A stretch of DNA of 64,000 nt, taken from assembly GCA_030159075.1 (NCBI GenBank), contig BROG01000005.1:3484001-3548000 (forward strand), written 5' to 3'. The stretch comes from Atrina japonica (lineage: Eukaryota > Mollusca > Bivalvia > Pterioida > Pinnidae). The position numbers were made by a program, and so were the translations under genes. Shown here piece after piece: positions 22,791 through 33,973 of this stretch. How positions within the stretch are numbered: position 1 is the stretch's first letter; each line of letters opens with the position of its first letter. A model generated the notes under the pieces. That model ran no database searches. It worked only from the letters and a program-made list of their open reading frames with translations, and had not been told where the DNA came from.

Positions 22791-23789
22791 AGCTACCACT
22801 GAGCATTTCTGAATTATAGCCACTGCATTATTTGTGTTGGCCCGCATTTTCTGTTTTTATGCCAGTTTATTGGTTTATTGTTGGGGAGCTGAAACTGATA
22901 CGACATATAGATCTAATTGAATTAAATTATAACTACTTACAGTTTGAGTGGAACTTAGTCTCTCGCTATAAACATATATGTTCTGATACTGTTAGATTTA
23001 CCTGTTTGTATAAACTGTAGTCTGCATGCGGTAGACTTATCATAGCAAGAGACTGTACTTATGTAAACGTAAGAAACATGTGTACACTTATCTGGTAAAT
23101 GTGCCACTTTGTTTCATTTTTTTAACTGACACATATAAAACGTACCGTACCTTTTTGTAAGTATCCCAATTTACATGTATTTCAAGCTTTCCGGATTCAA
23201 TGTCTTCTGTACTTGTAGTGAGGGTGAAGGATTTCCGTTGTGTATTTCGATTTACAACATTTACGCATCCTCAAATCAACAGCTGATCTGATTTCAACTC
23301 ATAAACTCAACCGTTAACAAATAATAGCTTTGACGTCTTCCTAAACTGGTATTGTATACCTCCAGTTTAAAAATAAATTTGTTAAATAAAAGTTCCCTGG
23401 ATGTTCCATTTATTTCTGTAAACTTGTGTATCGCCAATGTTGACACAAAAAGAACTGTTACGCATGTACTCAAATTGTAGAACAATAAACAAACTGAGCT
23501 GCGGCTGGTAATGATCCATACTCCGTTGTGGAGCGCTATTTATACATGTGCTTTTAAAAAAGGATCAATAGTGGATTTGTCCGTGCGTCGGAACGCAGCA
23601 ATTTTACAAATAGACCACAGTACCCATGTATATGTGTTGTGCACCCGAAATAGGGCAAGTTAAATAGTTAAATGGCAAACAATAAAGTAATAAAACTGAT
23701 AACAGTGTGTTGGTATAAAGATAAACAATAGGGCCCTAAGACGCTCACATGACAAATGATACGTAATTTGTAAGAGGGCTATATCTGAA
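22791..23789. other. Spacer, nothing recognised
   Basis: No gene or array could be supported. Short ORFs on both strands lack coding character. Confidence 0.45.
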
Positions 23790-24025
23790 AGGGATGACGA
23801 CAGGACCGTTAATACCTATGAGGCAATTGCCTCAACTGATTTTTTGCCTTTTTTAAAAATTATTTTCACTTTATTTATTTATTTATTATATAACGGGGAG
23901 GGGGGGGGGCTCAGTCGGTGGCCCCCAAACCCTATTGCCTTAACTTCTTTTTGCCTTTTTTAAAACTTATTTTTACTTTATTTATTCATTGATTATATAA
24001 CTGGGAGAGGCTCAGTCGATGGCCC
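23790..24025. repeat. Two-copy duplication with poly-G segment
   Basis: A unit with ATTGCCT, TTTTTGCCTTTTTTAAAA, TTTATTTATT and GGCTCAGTCGGTGGCCCC is repeated once about 115 bp further on. The first copy contains a run of more than eight G. Confidence 0.7.
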
Positions 24026-24108
24026 CTAATTTCTGTGGAACCGCTGGGTAAAACCAAAGGATTTTATATAAAAACCTCTGATTTTACCCAGCGTTTCCAC
24101 AGAAATTA
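24026..24108. repeat. Hairpin element, second copy
   Basis: CTAATTTCTGTGGAACCGCT is mirrored by AGCGTTTCCACAGAAATTA, with TGGGTAAAACC and ATTTTACCCA extending the stem. It is the same element as 22654-22722. Confidence 0.75.
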
Positions 24109-24876
24109 CCCAAACCCCTGCCTCATCTGTTTTCGGTCCTATAGTTACGGCCCTGTATTAGGAATGTTGTAGGTATAGGAAAGTGGACAGCAGTATGTAA
24201 TCGTATAATAAACAGGAGGACTGTGGACCCGGAACACCGCTCACCTGAACTGCACAGGTTCTTGTGGACAGGGCCCTGTCATTGTCCCCTCAACATCAGC
24301 ATAAATGTATGTTTTCTGATACATGTACATGTATTTACCTTTCATTTGTATTATAGGTTCTCAAGCACAGATGGTGCGTAGTTGATATCTTACAAATACA
24401 TGCATAGGATTAGAATCACAATCTTTAACATTACAACTCCTTGGGAGTGGAGGTCAGCTAAAATTAAAGAAAATGACATTGCCTGAAAAGAGTCCACATT
24501 GAATTCACCCGAGCTGATCCTTGGGTGCTGTGAAAAAATTTCCCGATTTCTACGTAAATAATAAAACTTTAATCATACATCTATGTAGATCACTCAGATG
24601 AAAATAGGTTTTTAATCCATGCAGTGGTTCTGTAGGAGAAGATTTCCAAAGAGGGATACCGGCTGAGGTCTATTTGCCCCACTTTGATTCCCTCCCAAAG
24701 CTGATCTGCGCGAAAAACACAAACAAGGCAGAGGATCGTGAGGGCTTGTATCAATAAAATTCCACACGAGTTAGATTCTGGAAATTTCTAATAATGGTAT
24801 GACCCCTGGGATCACTGACTAGTACAATTCAGCAATAATCAATCATAGCATTTAGTATAAATATGTTCACGGTCAG
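24109..24876. other. Spacer, nothing recognised
   Basis: No exon, array or element recognised between the hairpin and the element at 24877. Confidence 0.45.
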
Positions 24877-25462
24877 GGGCGGATTCAGGAATTTTCAAAG
24901 AGGGGGCGTATTCTTTTTTTTTTTTTGGGGGGGGGGGTGACAAGACTCTGTACGAGTGAATATGGTGTATTCATTCTGTGTAAAGAATTTGATATCATCG
25001 ATGATTAAATTTTGCAATCTTTAACTGATAATGACACCAGGGAAATCATTTATACAGTTTGATCCAATGCGTGTTTACAAATAAATTATCATATTCATAC
25101 ATGCTGAGAAAGCGCAAACGAATTTTTGTTTACTGATATGTAGGACAAACGCTTCAGAGGTAACTAAAATATAACAACGTGTAGTCAAAAACAATAAAAT
25201 CCAAAACTTACAGACAAAGCTCCCGGATTTTAAGTCAGAGGGAACGAAGAGTTAAGAAATATTTTCGCCAAGCGTAGCGAGGCGCGAAAATTTTAGTAAT
25301 TTATTTTTATGAATTTTTCAACTTTATGTATATATTTATATAACAGGTTTTAACCATTTTTGACAATTTCTGGGCTTTTGAGTTGATTTTTTCTATACAT
25401 ACATCTACACTTTGTCGTCGAAAGTGTGGGGTACGCCCTCAAAGCCCCCTTGAATCCGCCAT
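24877..25462. repeat. Non-autonomous DNA element, about 580 bp
   Basis: The left end GGGGCGGATTCAGGAATTTT is mirrored by CCCCCTTGAATCCGCCATTG at the right. The interior has a CpG-rich stretch near 25262-25300 (GCCAAGCGTAGCGAGGCGCG) and an otherwise AT-rich body with no long ORF. Confidence 0.6.
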
Positions 25463-25465
25463 TGA

Positions 25466-25737
25466 TGGCGGAGGAACATTCAGACATAATGTCGGCACCC
25501 TCACTGCTCAATGGCCGTAAGTGCCGAGCATAGACCAAAATTTGAAGCCCTTCACTGACCCGAAAAATCCAGTCGTTATATTTCGCTCACTTAGATCACT
25601 ACATTAATTGGAGGGACTTTGACCGGAAGAGGGCGCTGTAATCATTCGAGTTTGGCCCTTCTCCGGCATTTGGTGACGTCTCTATAGGAGTGAAAGAATC
25701 TTGACTGGGACGTTAAACAACAATAAACAAACAAAAT
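25466..25737 (+). repeat. SINE body and tail
   Basis: CACTGCTCAATGGCCGTAAG then TTTGAAGCCCTTCAC, ending GACTGGGACGTTAAACAACA, is the same body and tail as the SINE at 447-838. The tRNA head is missing or displaced by the neighbouring element. An insert of about 90 bp near 25557-25650 separates body from tail. Confidence 0.7.
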
Positions 25738-25869
25738 AAAGACATTTAGAGAGTGTGTGTAGTTTTCAAATTGGAGCCGCGTGATGACGAGAAAATTCTA
25801 TTAACTCTATCCGAGTGGAATGCTCTGTTCTATTGTTTAAGACCAGTATATTATAGACTGTAGGGTTGA

Positions 25870-26260
25870 AAGGGTTAATGAATTTATTCATAAAAAACCA
25901 TCATTTAGTGATCAAAATTTGGGGACATTGAACAGACTGATGACTATTATTGGGAAAATAGGGGACCAATATAAGCATATTTCTCTTATTGGAACTTTTA
26001 GATTGGAAAAATATGATTGCAAAGAATGATCAAAGTCAAGCATTTGTGAAAAGTTTGCGAGACTCGTATTTGTTTCAGGCAGTAACAGAACCAATAAGGA
26101 TTCGCATTAACCAAGAACCCCTTATCCTCGACATGATTATAGCTTATGATGAAAAAAAAACAAAAAAACGAGGAATCCCTTGGGAAGAACGACCACAGTG
26201 TACTAGTATTTAACTACGCGGATGATGTCTGACTAGAAGTGATAGGAAATGGCATCCGTC
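25870..26260 (+). pseudogene. LINE endonuclease-domain remnant
   Basis: Two adjacent frames carry words typical of the C-terminal half of a non-LTR retrotransposon apurinic-like endonuclease. LMTIIGKIGDQYKHISLIGT comes first. After a frame change comes LDWKNMIAKNDQSQAFVKSL then LFQAVTEPIRIR, QEPLILDMII and, in a third frame, a LGKNDH-like serine/aspartate-histidine region. The usual aspartate of the GDFN-type motif is replaced and at least two frameshifts are present, so it is dead. The reverse transcriptase part was not found. Confidence 0.6.
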
Positions 26261-26524
26261 AAATCCAACTATTCAGAGGCAGATTTTGAAAATCTGAGAA
26301 AAAATATTTAAACATTGATAATTAAAATGTTCTTAATAACATGAATACAATACAAATGATGGGCACGTTGATGGTAAAGATTTCAGAGGTTAGGAATAAA
26401 CATAATCCAAAAAAAAGATCCGTAGATTCAAAATTTACACATGTAACAGGAAAAACGGGAACTCTAGAGAAACTCAACAATAACCATTTCATATACAGAG
26501 GCGAATTACTTACTGGTACGTTGT

Positions 26525-27765
26525 TCCTACAACCAGCGTAACGTTATTCTGGAGCAGGACAACCCGGACGCTTTGTTAATGACTATCTACAGCTGCAATA
26601 GTGAATGTGCTACCCTGGCCTGCGATGTCACCGGGTTTATCGCCTACATAACATGTTTGGGATGAAATGAAACGACATCTACGTCAATAGCCAAACCCAC
26701 TTCTACGCTGGACGCTTTGCGTCGTTCTTTATTGCGCATATGGCGGAACATTCCCCAGGCATTTCTGCATAGCCTGATTCGTTCAATGCGTCGTAGGTGT
26801 GAAGAATGCATCAGTGCAAATGGCGGTCATACATGCTATTAAACTACTACTATTGCTATGCTATTTTCCACCCCTTACTTTCAGTGGCTGTTCGTATCAA
26901 CCATTATGGACATAATCCGTTATTTGATGTTTGAATTGAAAGACAACGCATTTTGATAAATAGTGACATACATAATGCAACATCATATTTTGTATATGAA
27001 TCTATAAATGAAATTACACAACTACGGTTTCTTTTATCCGCTAGGATATATATTATAACGACCATAAAATATTTGCGGATCGTTGACATCAAGCGCGATT
27101 CCTGATATCCCTGGTTACGTGCTGACATACAATCTCGTCACAATAGCGTACGCCGGTTAATTTCTCCTCCACTATCACCAAAGGGGTCCTTCCATGTGTT
27201 ATAATTCCACCCAGACCATAACGCTCCCTCCGCCGAATTGGCGGCGTTGAATAACGTAGGCGTCAACGTAACGTTCTCCGGAAAAAAGGTAAGCCCGAAC
27301 ACGATCGTCACCGCTGTCGAGATAAAATCTCGACTTGTCCGTAAACCGAACTTCCACCCAATCTCTGTTATTGAAACGACGATGCTTCCTACACCAAGCT
27401 AACCTCGCAACATGGATACGCCAGAGCAGAACTGGACGGATAGCTTGATGGCCTCTCGCAATCTGTTCCTGTAAACGGTACGAGGACTTATCCGTCGATG
27501 CCCAAGGATGCTTTTAGCGGTCAAAGAAGCCAATTCGAATCGATTACATAAATGTGACGTCCGTATATACGTATCTGACCGACGTGACGCCACAGGCAGG
27601 CGTCCTGATCGTGGGCGGTCCCGAACAGTGTCAATTTGCTGATATCGTAATAAAGTATTTACAGTGTTAAAATGAATTCCATACATTGATTTGAGACATC
27701 CCGGCTTCCAGTATCCCAATAGCAGGCAAAGGATCATTTTCAATCATGCGAGGCATCTTTCAATC
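26525..27765. pseudogene. Tc1-like transposase split by internal inversion
   Basis: On the minus strand, 27399-27743 encodes a helix-turn-helix region ending RPRSGRLPVASRR and RTSHLCNRFELASLT. 27130-27365 then continues in other frames with the catalytic-strand region VRFTDKSRF and FGGGSVMVW. The C-terminal part lies on the opposite strand at about 26525-26848: EQDNPDALL, then LRRSLLRIWRNIPQAFLHSL and ANGGHTCY. Inverting one segment of roughly 600 bp between about 26525 and 27125 would put all parts in order. Frameshifts and stops show it is inactive. TIRs were not identified. Confidence 0.7.
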
Positions 27766-27769
27766 AAAA

Positions 27770-28189
27770 CCAATGTTTTTCTGTTTAAATACATTCACAT
27801 TGTCAATGAAGGGAAGAAATTCTAGAAGATTACTAACAACGTGTCGCTTAGACTCGAAACTCCATTAAAGCGTGTTGTGGCCGTCAAGGCGAACTGAACG
27901 CGATATTTAACAAACTGAGTACTCAAACACGCAATTATTATATTAAACTATGTTTTTAAGAATAAAGAACGGTCAAAGAATACTTTTTATGTTTTTATTT
28001 AACTTTTAAGTATACACAGTTTCTTTTCCCCCGCTAATATATATTCACTACTTGAAGGGTTTACAGAAAATCTATCACCTTTTTGGCTGAGGTTTCAATA
28101 ATATTTGTTAAAATTTTGACAACCCTTTTTATCTGTTGTCAGAAGGGCAACCCCATCTGCGCATTTATCTATTAAGGCCCCTGTCATAA
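27770..28189. other. Spacer, nothing recognised
   Basis: Probably includes the 5' flank of the Tc1-like element, but no terminal inverted repeat could be matched. Confidence 0.35.
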
Positions 28190-28570
28190 CAATTTGTCGA
28201 ACTTATGCCAACGTATGAAAAAATCTTAAAACGTTGGCATGCGTCTATGTAGCCCTGGCACACATTAACGATTTGTCGAACTTATGGTAACCTATGAACA
28301 TTTTATCAAAAATTCACAAAACGTTGTCATACGTCGAAGTTTCGCAGTAATTTTGGATACGATGGACATTTACAAAGTAACGTGTGTTGACGATCGTATA
28401 ACGTACCATCAGCGTATGCGAAACGTATGGGTCTTAGACTACGCTGACATACGTCGAATTTTTGTTCATGCACAATTTTTTCGACGATTTTGTCATACTA
28501 ATAACCTATGCCAGCGTATTGTTAGCTTATACAAAACTTACTAACACCTTATCCAACGTATTCATCTAAG
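28190..28570. repeat. Degenerate repeat with ATTTGTCGAACTTATG words
   Basis: AATTTGTCGAACTTATG at 28191 and GATTTGTCGAACTTATGG at 28270 begin two related segments. Both contain AAAACGTTG(G/T)CAT. Further TACGTCGAA and ACGTATG words run to 28560 on both strands. The 86-residue ORF inside is not convincing. Confidence 0.4.
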
Positions 28571-29419
28571 TTTTCATACCTCTACAAACGCCGGCTAAAA
28601 CGTCTAGACCCGTATTTTTGGATGGGCCATTCGACAAGTTCCAAAAACGACCATTCCCCTATAAAATTTTGCCATTGGAAATATAATTTTATCAGATAGG
28701 TTAGATTATTTCCCACATTTACACGTGTAACGTCAGGGTGATTACCCGTGAAAATAAATGTCAATCATGGAGAGGGGGCACAATCACACACACACACACG
28801 CTAAGTATTGTCGGACTCGTATTAAACTTTTCAATGAACTTTCTTAAGCGTGCATGTATGCGTGCAACATAAAACAATAGTGTGACGTCATAGATATGAT
28901 ACAATAAGCTGACGTCACAATGAAAGTGACGATTTCTAGAAAATACTGTGTTGTAGTCAAGGGAGCAGTTACCATTTTTACAAGTAGGCCCTGGGATCTG
29001 CATAAAGGTAAGAAATTAATAGTCCGATTAGAAAATAATTCATTTACTTAAAAGCGATTTATTTGAGCACGTCCATAGCGATGAAGGTAGAGATTGGAAA
29101 ATGTGTCACGCTTGTCATAATCTCGGGGTCAAGTCTGAATTAGTGAATAGCATAAACATGACTTTCGAGCCAGCTTCTAACTCTAATGACGATCCTTTGT
29201 TGAGGGAACTGTTATTTGTTGTGTAAGTATCTTGGCTTATAAAATGTCAAGATTCGGTCCCCAAACTTAACCTGATAAACTTCACCTGTGACCACTGATC
29301 CATCACAGGCGATAGGAAAAATGTCACTTTGTATTAAATTCTTTTATGCGAAAAAAAAAAATACTAAAACACTCAATATTCACATGCGAAAAAACCCAGT
29401 ATTTACACTTAATATTCTG
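28571..29419. other. Left flank of the Polinton-like element, boundary unresolved
   Basis: Mixed composition with a short CA microsatellite at 28788. A stop-free stretch at 29032-29226 contains MCHACHNLG and runs into a GTGTAAGT that resembles a splice donor. It has no ATG that fits and no recognised family. The left terminus of the element could lie here or just to the right. Confidence 0.35.
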
Positions 29420-29665
29420 TTTACTGTATAATACCTGTTCAGTGCCACTTCCCGTTCCATGGTCTATTTATATCACTAAAACTCTCCATTCTAGTGGATT
29501 GAATCGTACCCGGGGATTCACCGAATACCTGGGTGGCAATCGACCGCGGAGAATTCCGAGAAACGGCAGACCTATTCACTTCCGAGAAATCGCAAACGTT
29601 CGGGGGTATTATATTGACATAATAAAAAATTGAAATTATATAAGAAATAACATGAGTAATTAAAA

Positions 29666-30352
29666 ATGGGTACGAGTGGCAAAGCATGTAAAATCAATGT
29701 TGATCAGTTTGACTTGAACAGGTTGAGCATCGAAAAACCTAATAAAGGTAAAAACGGTAATTTTTTCGCAGATATACTATATAAGTATCCGAACGATGTC
29801 TTTCAACCTCTTAGAATACAAACTCCCACGTTATTATCGTATGGAGTAAGTGATACGTATACGCCCTATACGATATCACTAGCTTTTGATCACGATAAAA
29901 AGCACAAGGAGGAACAAGAAAAGTTTGAGGATGTCATTCAAGAGGTTGAACAGTTTATTAGAAAAGAAGTCCAGAAGCATAGGGGCTTTTTTAAAGAGAA
30001 TGGCAGAAAGAAGCCGATCGTAGTTGATGATCTTGCGCTCTTAAAAAGCGGGGAAGAAGCATACCGTTATGTATGCAAAACTTAAAATGGATCAAGAGGA
30101 AATAAAAACTACGTTTATGAAACAAACGAAAGGAGGGAAAGGTTGGTTTAAAACCATCAGATTACATAGGCAAAGCGTGCAAGGTTATTACGGTTTTTAA
30201 CATTTAGTTCTGTTTTCATCGGAGCTACAAACGAATCCATTAAACCGTCTGTGGATGTTGTTGCTGTTAGGAGATTAGTTACAGCAAGTGCCATAGTTGA
30301 TGAGATGGTGGACGAAATAGAGTACGAGCCTACCTCAGACGACGATGAATAA
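29666..30352 (+). pseudogene. Probable single-strand DNA-binding protein (DUF5871-like)
   Basis: The first frame (29666-30085, 139 residues) contains GKNGNFFADILYKYP, then PLRIQTPTLLSYGVS and YTISLAFDHDKK. This pattern resembles the N-terminal part of the DUF5871 family of large DNA viruses, thought to bind single-stranded DNA (family resemblance by eye, moderate). Coding character continues after a frame change near 30070 (MDQEEIKTTFMKQTKGG) and after another near 30200 (FIGATNESIKPSVDVVAVRR), ending in an acidic tail SDDDE. Two frameshifts therefore split the gene. Acidic tails are common in such binding proteins. The start is preceded by TAATTAAAA. It stands first in the element, upstream of the zinc-ribbon gene. 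Confidence 0.5.
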
Positions 30353-30530
30353 TAATTGAAATAACATAAAAAAAATTCTATGTATAAATAAAATGTTTCA
30401 TAGTATCGGGATAGAGCCGAATGACAAAACGACGTGTCAGATACCTATACACGTTAGAAGGATTCGCGATTCTCCATGCCCTTAGAAGACCGCTCCGGAT
30501 TCGATCTTTTGTTCTATTCATCATAAATAT

Positions 30531-30707
30531 ATGAAAAAACGCGATTTTCGCCCTTTGAAATTTTGTGAATCGTGTGGAAAATGGATGTCTGATTCTACCC
30601 CCCACACCACGTGTCGTTCCTGCGATAACAGAAAACAACGAGGCCATTATCATTATATAAGGTATAGAGGACCTCCCCAAACATGTGGAAGACCCCGAAA
30701 GTACTAA
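30531..30707 (+). CDS. Small zinc-ribbon protein, 58 residues
   Basis: An intact ORF of 58 codons starting ATG at 30531. Two CxxC pairs, FCESCGKW (residues 11-18) and TTCRSCDN (residues 27-34), form a short zinc ribbon or treble-clef-like finger. It is followed by a basic tail rich in R, H, Y and K (KQRGHYHYIRYRG, GRPRKY). That makes a nucleic-acid-binding role likely: a transcription factor for the element or a DNA-packaging accessory (inference). The upstream sequence CATAAATAT lies directly before the start. It converges with the ATPase gene, whose stop is about 20 bp away. The gene is easily missed because of its size. Confidence 0.6.
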   Translation: MKKRDFRPLKFCESCGKWMSDSTPHTTCRSCDNRKQRGHYHYIRYRGPPQTCGRPRKY

Positions 30708-30729
30708 TTTATATTTACAAAAATATAAA

Positions 30730-31356
30730 TTATTCTATAAACTTATACCCCGTTGGTTGTTCCGTACACAAGACTAATTTAGAATGTTTGTGCTGTGACA
30801 GCAAGTCTTTTAGGGTTCGTCTGTCTTCCGTGACGACGTCGTTCTCGTCCAAACATTCGTTGTAGCTAAACTTGTCTTTGGTATAGAAGAGCGCAACCCA
30901 CTTGACCTGCGTGCGAAAATCCTTTGACGCGCTATTATATCTTTGCGTTAATATCCACACGGATTGGTTGGCATGTCTCCCCGAAAACGCCAACATGGAT
31001 AAGGCGTCCGCTTTCTTTTTTATCTGTCTCGTCGCCGAACAGTCGTCTATGATGTACAACGTGGACGTCCCTTTGTATTTGTCGTAAAAGTGTCGCAACA
31101 TGTCCTGTAATTTCTCTTCTCCCGTTTTCGACACGGGGTTGACGATGATGACGCGTTTGTCTTTCGGATGTTTAGCATCGTCCCCAATCCATTTTCTCGA
31201 TTTATAGGCCTTGTTGAAATCGATCGAAGGGCATAAGATCACGATGTGCTCGAAGAAATCTTTGTATTCGGTTTCCAAGAGATCGAGGACAAACTCCGTC
31301 TTCCCGCAACCGGTGGCCCCCACGATCATGGCGGAATGAGGTTGTTGAATGTACAT
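30730..31356 (-). CDS. Virion-packaging ATPase (FtsK-HerA/A32-like)
   Basis: 208 residues, uninterrupted. Walker A GATGCGKT is at residues 13-20, the Walker B strand TLYIIDD at 99-105, and the polar sensor segment ILTQRYNS at 135-142. This is the pattern of A32-like genome-packaging ATPases of double-jelly-roll viruses and Polintons, which drive DNA into preformed capsids. Little sequence precedes Walker A, typical of the short Polinton type. It lies directly downstream of the capsid gene on the same strand, and ATTAAAAA immediately precedes its ATG. It is one of the few hallmark genes here with no visible lesion, although this does not show it is expressed. Confidence 0.88.
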   Translation of the reverse strand: MYIQQPHSAMIVGATGCGKTEFVLDLLETEYKDFFEHIVILCPSIDFNKAYKSRKWIGDDAKHPKDKRVIIVNPVSKTGEEKLQDMLRHFYDKYKGTSTLYIIDDCSATRQIKKKADALSMLAFSGRHANQSVWILTQRYNSASKDFRTQVKWVALFYTKDKFSYNECLDENDVVTEDRRTLKDLLSQHKHSKLVLCTEQPTGYKFIE

Positions 31357-31377
31357 TTTTTAATGATTTCAAATTTT

Positions 31378-32669
31378 TTAAGATATTGCGTTCACGAACT
31401 GACCGTTCGACATGTTGATCTGTCCGTCTTTGACGACGAAAATGTAAACGTCCAAGGGATCGGTATCGATTTCGGCGTCTCTCTCGATTCGGACGGAAAC
31501 GCCTTCGCTGATGTTTTGAAGCTTGCGACCCGTGCAGTGGAGACGATTTTCGGGCGTCGTGCGCAAGTCTAGCCAGAGAAAAAGTGATATTTGAGATATT
31601 TTCCCAGAGTCACTTGACTCATGTCGAGTTCCTTGGCGACCGTTTCCGTGATCGTCTCGCGATTCAGGGAACCCATGAAAAACCTTTTAATTTCGTCAAA
31701 GTGGTGACGGGGTCTCATTCCGGCGGTGAAGAGTTGGTTCGGCTGTCCCTCGATGGTCGTTTCCACTTTGGTGATTCTCGGATTATAAAAAGTTTCAGGA
31801 TCCTTTTTAGAAATATCCTTGACGAGAAACAGAATGCCCGCGAGAGAATGGGCGGGGGTGTTGATTTGATAATTGAGGGTATCGTCCGATTTACTCATCG
31901 TCGTTTTGCGATAGCGCAATATTTTGTTGAAGTAATACACGTGGTCTCCCGCATACCTCTGTTTGACGCTGCGAGCGAGCTTGTCATAGGTAATTTTTTC
32001 GAATTCCAAAGTGATGTTGGTCGCCTTATAACTCACCTCCTTGCCAGCATCGTCAGGGTCCAACCAGACGACGTGTTTGGCATCGTTAAACGTTAACATG
32101 TATTCTAATCTAGCTTGCAACCCCTCTTGATAAAAGGGTTCGCTCGTTGCCAAGATTTCGAAATCCAAGGGAATACAAAAACGATTACCGAACGCCGCGG
32201 CAATTTCGTAGTATTCGCTACTATCGAGCGGCATTGCATATTTGATGGGTTTTGCCCTTATTTTATTGAGATCGTCCGTCTGTATTCCCTGATAGACCAT
32301 GTTATGTCGTTCTAGTTTCCAAAGATCGTTATAGATTAAAAATTTATCGGCATCGTCGATGGTTTGGACGGTATTTCCCGAAAATTTCACTTCGATTTTT
32401 TTGACGATGTTACGCCCCAAATTATTATAAACCCTCGTTTTAGAAAGATCGCCACCCTCTACGGCGACTTCCATATCGAAACATAGTCTCACACTTCTGG
32501 GAACGATGACGTCGTTTTCGCTCAAATTGGGAAAACGAACCGTTAACGTTTCGTTTCCTTCGATACTCGAGGGATTATGGGAAACGGTAACCGTTTCGCG
32601 AATGCCCTTCACACCGAAGGGAGTGCGCAATTTTCTATCGGGATTGAGAATGTGTCCGTAATTTATCAT
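31378..32669 (-). pseudogene. Major capsid protein, frameshifted near C-terminus
   Basis: The main frame (31569-32669, 366 residues) shows features of the double-jelly-roll capsid proteins found in invertebrate Polinton-like elements: an N-terminal strand region with TLTVRFPNLSENDVIVPRSV, then YNNLGRNIVKKIEVKFSGNT, and a later YKATNITLEFEKITYDKL. It stops at 31569-31571. The adjoining frame, open from just upstream of that stop to 31378, continues with about 65 residues of matching character (SEGVSVRIERDAE, DVYIFVVKDGQIN). A single frameshift near 31575-31590 therefore separates the last strands. The expected full length is about 430 residues. AATTAAAAAG precedes the ATG. The product would form the hexon-like shell. 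Confidence 0.78.
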
Positions 32670-32709
32670 CTTTTTAATTATGCAATAAAAAAATTAAATC
32701 GTTTTAAAA

Positions 32710-33973
32710 ATGGCTGATATTCACGATTTCGATAATCCGACGTACGACGATGATGATAATGTTCAAGAAGCACCGTTTAACAACGATGAAACCCCCTTTG
32801 TGGATAATACGGAACCACCCGTGCTGGATGTTGATAATTTACCAGATCCTCCCCTCGATCCTCAAGGAGACCAACGAGAACGTTTAAGAACCGGTAGACT
32901 CGTGGACGAATGGATAGAAAAAACGGGGGGTAGTGTTTAAAGGTTAGAATTTACATCCGATGAAAAAGATAATTTATATGCATATAGTAAGAAGAAGGGT
33001 AAGTGGATTTTATTAAACGATAAACGTACTTCTAGGGAATTTGTAGCAGTAAGAACGTTACAAGATAGAGGTGGTGTGCAATTTGTTAAAGACTTGGGTT
33101 TATACGATCAACTTCCGGGGATAAAAGAGGCAAAAAATGTAGATCGTAAAATCACTACTGCAGAAGAAATAGAAATGGATGTTTTTAACAGCGACGAAAC
33201 GCGAGTAAAACGATTAGACGACGGAGTATCAGAAGTATCGGATAGTATAGAAGACCTCGCCAATGAAGTGGAGGAAGAGGGAGGCGCGGAACTGCTATCT
33301 GTACGAGAATTGCGGGGATTGGATAAAAGTTTATGAACCATTAGTGGTGAATTACGCGGTCAAGAAGGCAAAAGAGTGGAACGCGAACGATTGATAACGG
33401 AATGGACTGAAAGACTAAAAAACAATCCGGATGAAAAAGAATGGCTTGAGAGAGAAATAGCGAAAGCGCGCGGTGAACTCGACGGGATTAACGAGAGTAT
33501 CGCTATTCTCAAGGGCCAATTGCGATCGCAATTGACTACTATAAAAGAGTCGATCAAGAGGCTACTCGACGATAATCTCCCTTTGAGAGAAAGAATCGCC
33601 AATCTGTTCAAAGAACAGGGGATCACCATTTTTAGCGTTTTAACCGCCATTGGAATGACTGTCGCGTTTTTAGTCGAATTATTGATACCGGACGTCAAAA
33701 CCGATTAAACCTCCATCTCCTCCACCCCCGAACAAAGAGGGTGGATTACAGGAATGGCTCAAGAAACAGCTAGACTCGGTCGGAAAACTGCTCGCGAGAT
33801 TGGCTACCAAATTCGGTGAAGCGTTACCGGGTATATTAGGTTCCATCGTCTCCTGGATCTTATCGACACTTGGCAAAACTGCCATTTGGTTGGGAGAACA
33901 TCTGTGGATATTGGGTATGGCCGTTGTCGGTTTGTTGTTAACGAAACTCGACGAAGAGAAGAAAAGAAAATAA
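32710..33973 (+). pseudogene. Membrane-associated virion-type protein, two stops and one frameshift
   Basis: One frame is open from ATG 32710 to 33708 except for TAA at 32938-32940 and TGA at 33334-33336. After 33708 the coding character passes to another frame ending at 33973. The order is: an acidic, proline-rich N-terminus (DDDDNVQEAPFNNDETPF); a basic region (YSKKKGKWILLNDKRTS); an acidic coiled-coil segment (EEIEMDVFNSDETR onward, then EREIAKARGELDGINESIAI); a hydrophobic segment (ITIFSVLTAIGMTVAFLVEL); a proline run; and a C-terminus with two more hydrophobic segments (LPGILGSIVSWILSTLGKTA and HLWILGMAVVGLLLTKL). About 420 residues in all. Function unknown; membrane insertion is inferred. 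Divergent from the capsid gene across a 40-bp AT-rich gap. Confidence 0.6.

Noticed and set aside
28284..28544. 86-residue plus-strand ORF
   Set aside because: Falls in a degenerate repeat with recurring TTTGTCGAACTTATG and TACGTCGAA words.
29032..29226. Stop-free stretch with a CxxCH motif (MCHACH)
   Set aside because: 64 codons without a supported start or acceptor, no family recognised, and a CxxCH can occur by chance. Left as an unresolved note in the flank.
29346..29633. 95-residue ORF upstream of the ssDNA-binding-like gene
   Set aside because: Opposing ORF in the same stretch, no recognisable domain; the 29440-29640 GC-rich part may instead be regulatory or terminal sequence of the element.
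30378..30680. 100-residue minus-strand ORF
   Set aside because: It is antisense to the zinc-ribbon gene at 30531-30707, which has clear CxxC motifs and an upstream AT box.
31584..32096. 170-residue plus-strand ORF and neighbouring plus-strand ORFs
   Set aside because: Shadows of the capsid gene on the opposite strand.
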